Of a stretch of DNA of 6,760 bases, positions 5,580-6,760 are shown piece after piece. Source of the DNA: Gammaproteobacteria bacterium (lineage in GTDB: Bacteria > Pseudomonadota > Gammaproteobacteria > SZUA-229); contig DRLE01000245.1 of assembly GCA_011051475.1 (NCBI GenBank), positions 1 to 6,760 of the forward strand. The letters run 5' to 3'. A program made the position numbers and the translations under genes. Each line of letters opens with the position of its first letter. Positions within the stretch are counted from its first letter, which is position 1. The notes below the pieces were generated by a model. It was not told the origin of the DNA. It searched no databases and saw only the letters and a list, made by a program, of their open reading frames with translations.

Positions 5580-5604
5580 ACACCGTATAAACTTATGGTG
5601 TTTT
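5580..5604 (+). terminator. Weak hairpin with short T-run between ASKHA and methyltransferase genes
   Basis: ACACCGTA (5580-5587) pairs with TATGGTGT (5594-5601), including one G-U pair, around a 6-nt loop. T continues to 5604, then C. The stem is A/T-rich and the T-run short, so at best this is a leaky terminator or a processing/attenuation site within the 49-nt gap. Confidence 0.25.
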
Positions 5605-5617
5605 CGACAAAACGATT

Positions 5618-6325
5618 ATGAAAATTTCATCAGACACAATTACCACCAGCTGCCCGGAAGCCGACATCTACAACCGGCTGCTGGATCTGGATAACAAACA
5701 TATCCTGGAGCTCGGCTGCGGCAGCGCCATGATTACCCGGGATATCGCCACCGGTGGCGAAGGCCGCCGGGTGACAGCGCTGGAAGTCGATGAAATTGCC
5801 CATGAGAAGAACCTGCAGATCGATGATCTGCCCAATGTCCGCTTCGACCTGGCCGGGGCAGAGGCGATTCCACTGGAGGATGCCTCTGTCGATGTGGTGT
5901 TTATGTTCAAATCGCTGCACCATGTACCGCTGGAGCTGATGGACCGGGCCATGCAGGAAATCAGGCGGGTGCTCAAACCCGGCGGTCTGGCCTATATTTC
6001 CGAGCCGGTGTTCGCCGGTGATTTCAACGAGATTCTGCGCCTGTTTCACGACGAGCAGAAGGTTCGCGAGGCGGCTTTTGCCGCCGTAAAGAAGGCCGTG
6101 GATGAGGGGCTGTTTGAGCTGGTGGAAGAGGTGTTTTTCAATGCGCCGATGCGTTTTGAAAACTTCGCCGAATTCGAAAACAACACCATAAAGGCTACAC
6201 ACAGCCAGCATTCGCTGGATGATGCGCTTTTTAATGAGGTCAAGGCGAAGTTCGAGGCGCATATGAGCGATGATGGCGCGAACTTCCTGATGCCAATCCG
6301 GGTTGACCTGCTGCGCAAACCCTGA
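5618..6325 (+). CDS. Class I SAM-dependent methyltransferase (Methyltransf_11 type)
   Basis: A 235-residue cytoplasmic protein with the class I methyltransferase fold. Motif I is HILELGCGSAMITRDIA (28-44). The acidic end of strand beta-2 is in TALEVDE (53-59), with Glu56 the likely ribose contact. AEAIPLEDASVDVVFMF (81-97) covers motifs II and IV, followed by SLHHVP (99-104). RRVLKPGGLAYISEP (116-130) is the post-motif strand typical of UbiE/Methyltransf_11 enzymes. The C-terminal region (about 135-225) is helical and charged and probably contributes the substrate site, which cannot be assigned. There is no close match to a named enzyme that I can recognise. It starts 49 nt after the ASKHA gene with no clear Shine-Dalgarno. 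Co-transcription is plausible, but a hairpin lies in the gap. Confidence 0.85.
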   Translation: MKISSDTITTSCPEADIYNRLLDLDNKHILELGCGSAMITRDIATGGEGRRVTALEVDEIAHEKNLQIDDLPNVRFDLAGAEAIPLEDASVDVVFMFKSLHHVPLELMDRAMQEIRRVLKPGGLAYISEPVFAGDFNEILRLFHDEQKVREAAFAAVKKAVDEGLFELVEEVFFNAPMRFENFAEFENNTIKATHSQHSLDDALFNEVKAKFEAHMSDDGANFLMPIRVDLLRKP

Positions 6326-6371
6326 CGCCGGCCATAATCTGTTTGGTTTATTTCCCTGTACTGATTGAGTA

Positions 6372-6400
6372 TTTAAAATCGTATTTCGGGATACTATATT
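6372..6400 (+). promoter_or_regulatory. Candidate promoter of the SQR-like gene
   Basis: TTTAAA (6372-6377, 4/6) and TATATT (6395-6400, 5/6) are separated by 17 nt in an AT-rich stretch that contrasts with the coding regions. The predicted start near 6407 gives a leader of about 40 nt. The 121-nt gap from the methyltransferase stop supports a separate transcript. Confidence 0.4.
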
Positions 6401-6405
6401 AGCAA

Positions 6406-6422
6406 TTATTAATATTTAATAA
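6406..6422. promoter_or_regulatory. AT-rich inverted repeat at the presumed transcription start (possible operator)
   Basis: TTATTA (6406-6411), five bases, then TAATAA (6417-6422) form an inverted repeat over the predicted +1 of the SQR-like gene. AT-rich dyads in this position are common repressor sites, and ArsR-type repressors control sulfide-responsive sqr genes in several bacteria. The link here is inference only, and low-complexity AT sequence makes chance dyads easy. Confidence 0.3.
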
Positions 6423-6446
6423 GGCATCACACAGGAGTGTATTGTT

Positions 6447-6760
6447 ATGAAAAGAATTACGATTATCGGCGCCGGCTTCGCCGCCCTGACGGCCGTACGC
6501 CAGCTGCGCAAACTGGACAGAAACTGCGAGATTACCCTGATCGCGCCACGCCCTGAACTGCATTACCTGCCCAGCCTGATCTGGATACCCTCGGGCCTGC
6601 GCAAACGTGAAGATATTATTGTTCCACTGGATAATTTTTTCCGTCGCATGAAGGTCAACTATCACCAGGGCAGCGTTACCGGCCTGCGTGAGGGCGGCCG
6701 CATTGTGGAAACGGATAATGGCGAGGTGGGCAATGACGGCCTGATCATTGCCAGTGGCGG
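6447..6760 (+). CDS. SQR-like FAD/NAD(P)-dependent oxidoreductase (N-terminal part, runs off window)
   Basis: The first 104 complete codons of a pyridine nucleotide-disulfide oxidoreductase-type flavoprotein. The start is clear: AGGAG (6433-6437) lies 9 nt before the ATG. Residues 3-13 give the FAD-binding Rossmann motif ITIIGAGFAAL (GxGxxA). EITLIAPRPELHYLPS (about 28-43) is the second strand and following loop. IWIPSGLRKREDIIVPL (about 45-61) resembles the sulfide:quinone oxidoreductase (SQR) and flavocytochrome c sulfide dehydrogenase group. LIIASGG near the window edge matches the ATG-like motif before the second nucleotide segment. SQR oxidises sulfide to polysulfide and reduces quinone at the membrane. 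The catalytic cysteines lie beyond this window, so true SQR activity is not shown; an NDH-2-like enzyme or an SQR homologue with another substrate is possible. Confidence 0.8.
   Translation, partial: MKRITIIGAGFAALTAVRQLRKLDRNCEITLIAPRPELHYLPSLIWIPSGLRKREDIIVPLDNFFRRMKVNYHQGSVTGLREGGRIVETDNGEVGNDGLIIASG

Noticed and set aside
5630..6262. Long minus-strand open frame opposite the methyltransferase
   Set aside because: No recognisable domain; the plus strand has all class I methyltransferase motifs.
6363..6380. FNR-type site (TTGAT-N4-ATCAA) before the SQR-like gene
   Set aside because: Only the left half (TTGAG) is recognisable; the right half does not match.

Overview
The window reads as chromosomal DNA of a gammaproteobacterium, probably a free-living or sulfur-oxidising one. 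This is an inference from gene content: a lipoprotein domain common in marine Gammaproteobacteria, a DUF2905 protein, a PAQR/hemolysin III protein and a sulfide:quinone-oxidoreductase-like flavoprotein. Moderate G+C and ATCCTTCGC-type palindromic intergenic repeats also fit. No rRNA, tRNA, CRISPR array, transposase or phage gene was seen.

Layout. (1) 8-658, minus strand: a complete small lipoprotein gene with a clear lipobox. (2) 833-1048, plus: the C-terminal half of a GFA/CENP-V-type zinc protein, with no N-terminal half and no room for one, so a gene remnant. (3) 1049-1289: a short spacer with an imperfect palindromic repeat. (4) 1293-1967: a seven-helix PAQR/hemolysin III membrane protein. 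A Shine-Dalgarno-like sequence at its 3' end leads into a 23-codon ORF whose start overlaps the stop. (5) 1968-2398: a repeat-rich intergenic region with a nested inverted-repeat element (2065-2214), a perfect 8+8 palindrome (2313-2330) next to a TTGACA box, and a repeat fragment. (6) 2399-4021: a probable three-gene operon of FHA-domain protein, DUF2905 two-helix membrane protein and secreted PHB-depolymerase-type esterase, with gaps of 32 and 4 nt. (7) 4022-4266: a regulatory region with a good sigma70-like promoter, two predicted hairpins in the leader and a 9-codon ORF whose stop overlaps the next start. (8) 4267-5568: an uncharacterised actin/Hsp70-fold (ASKHA) ATPase-like protein. (9) 5618-6325: a class I SAM-dependent methyltransferase, 49 nt downstream. 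(10) 6447 to the window end: the N-terminal part of an SQR-like FAD/NAD(P) oxidoreductase behind an AT-rich promoter region.

How the genes may work together. The FHA-DUF2905-esterase group is probably co-transcribed, but no shared pathway is obvious. The most unusual locus is the orphan ASKHA protein. It has all three nucleotide-fold signatures, an internal cysteine cluster, no DnaJ/GrpE or ParR-like partner in view, and an elaborate leader, and it is followed by a methyltransferase. Whether these two form a functional unit cannot be told from sequence alone. The SQR-like gene has its own promoter and RBS and is probably a separate transcription unit.
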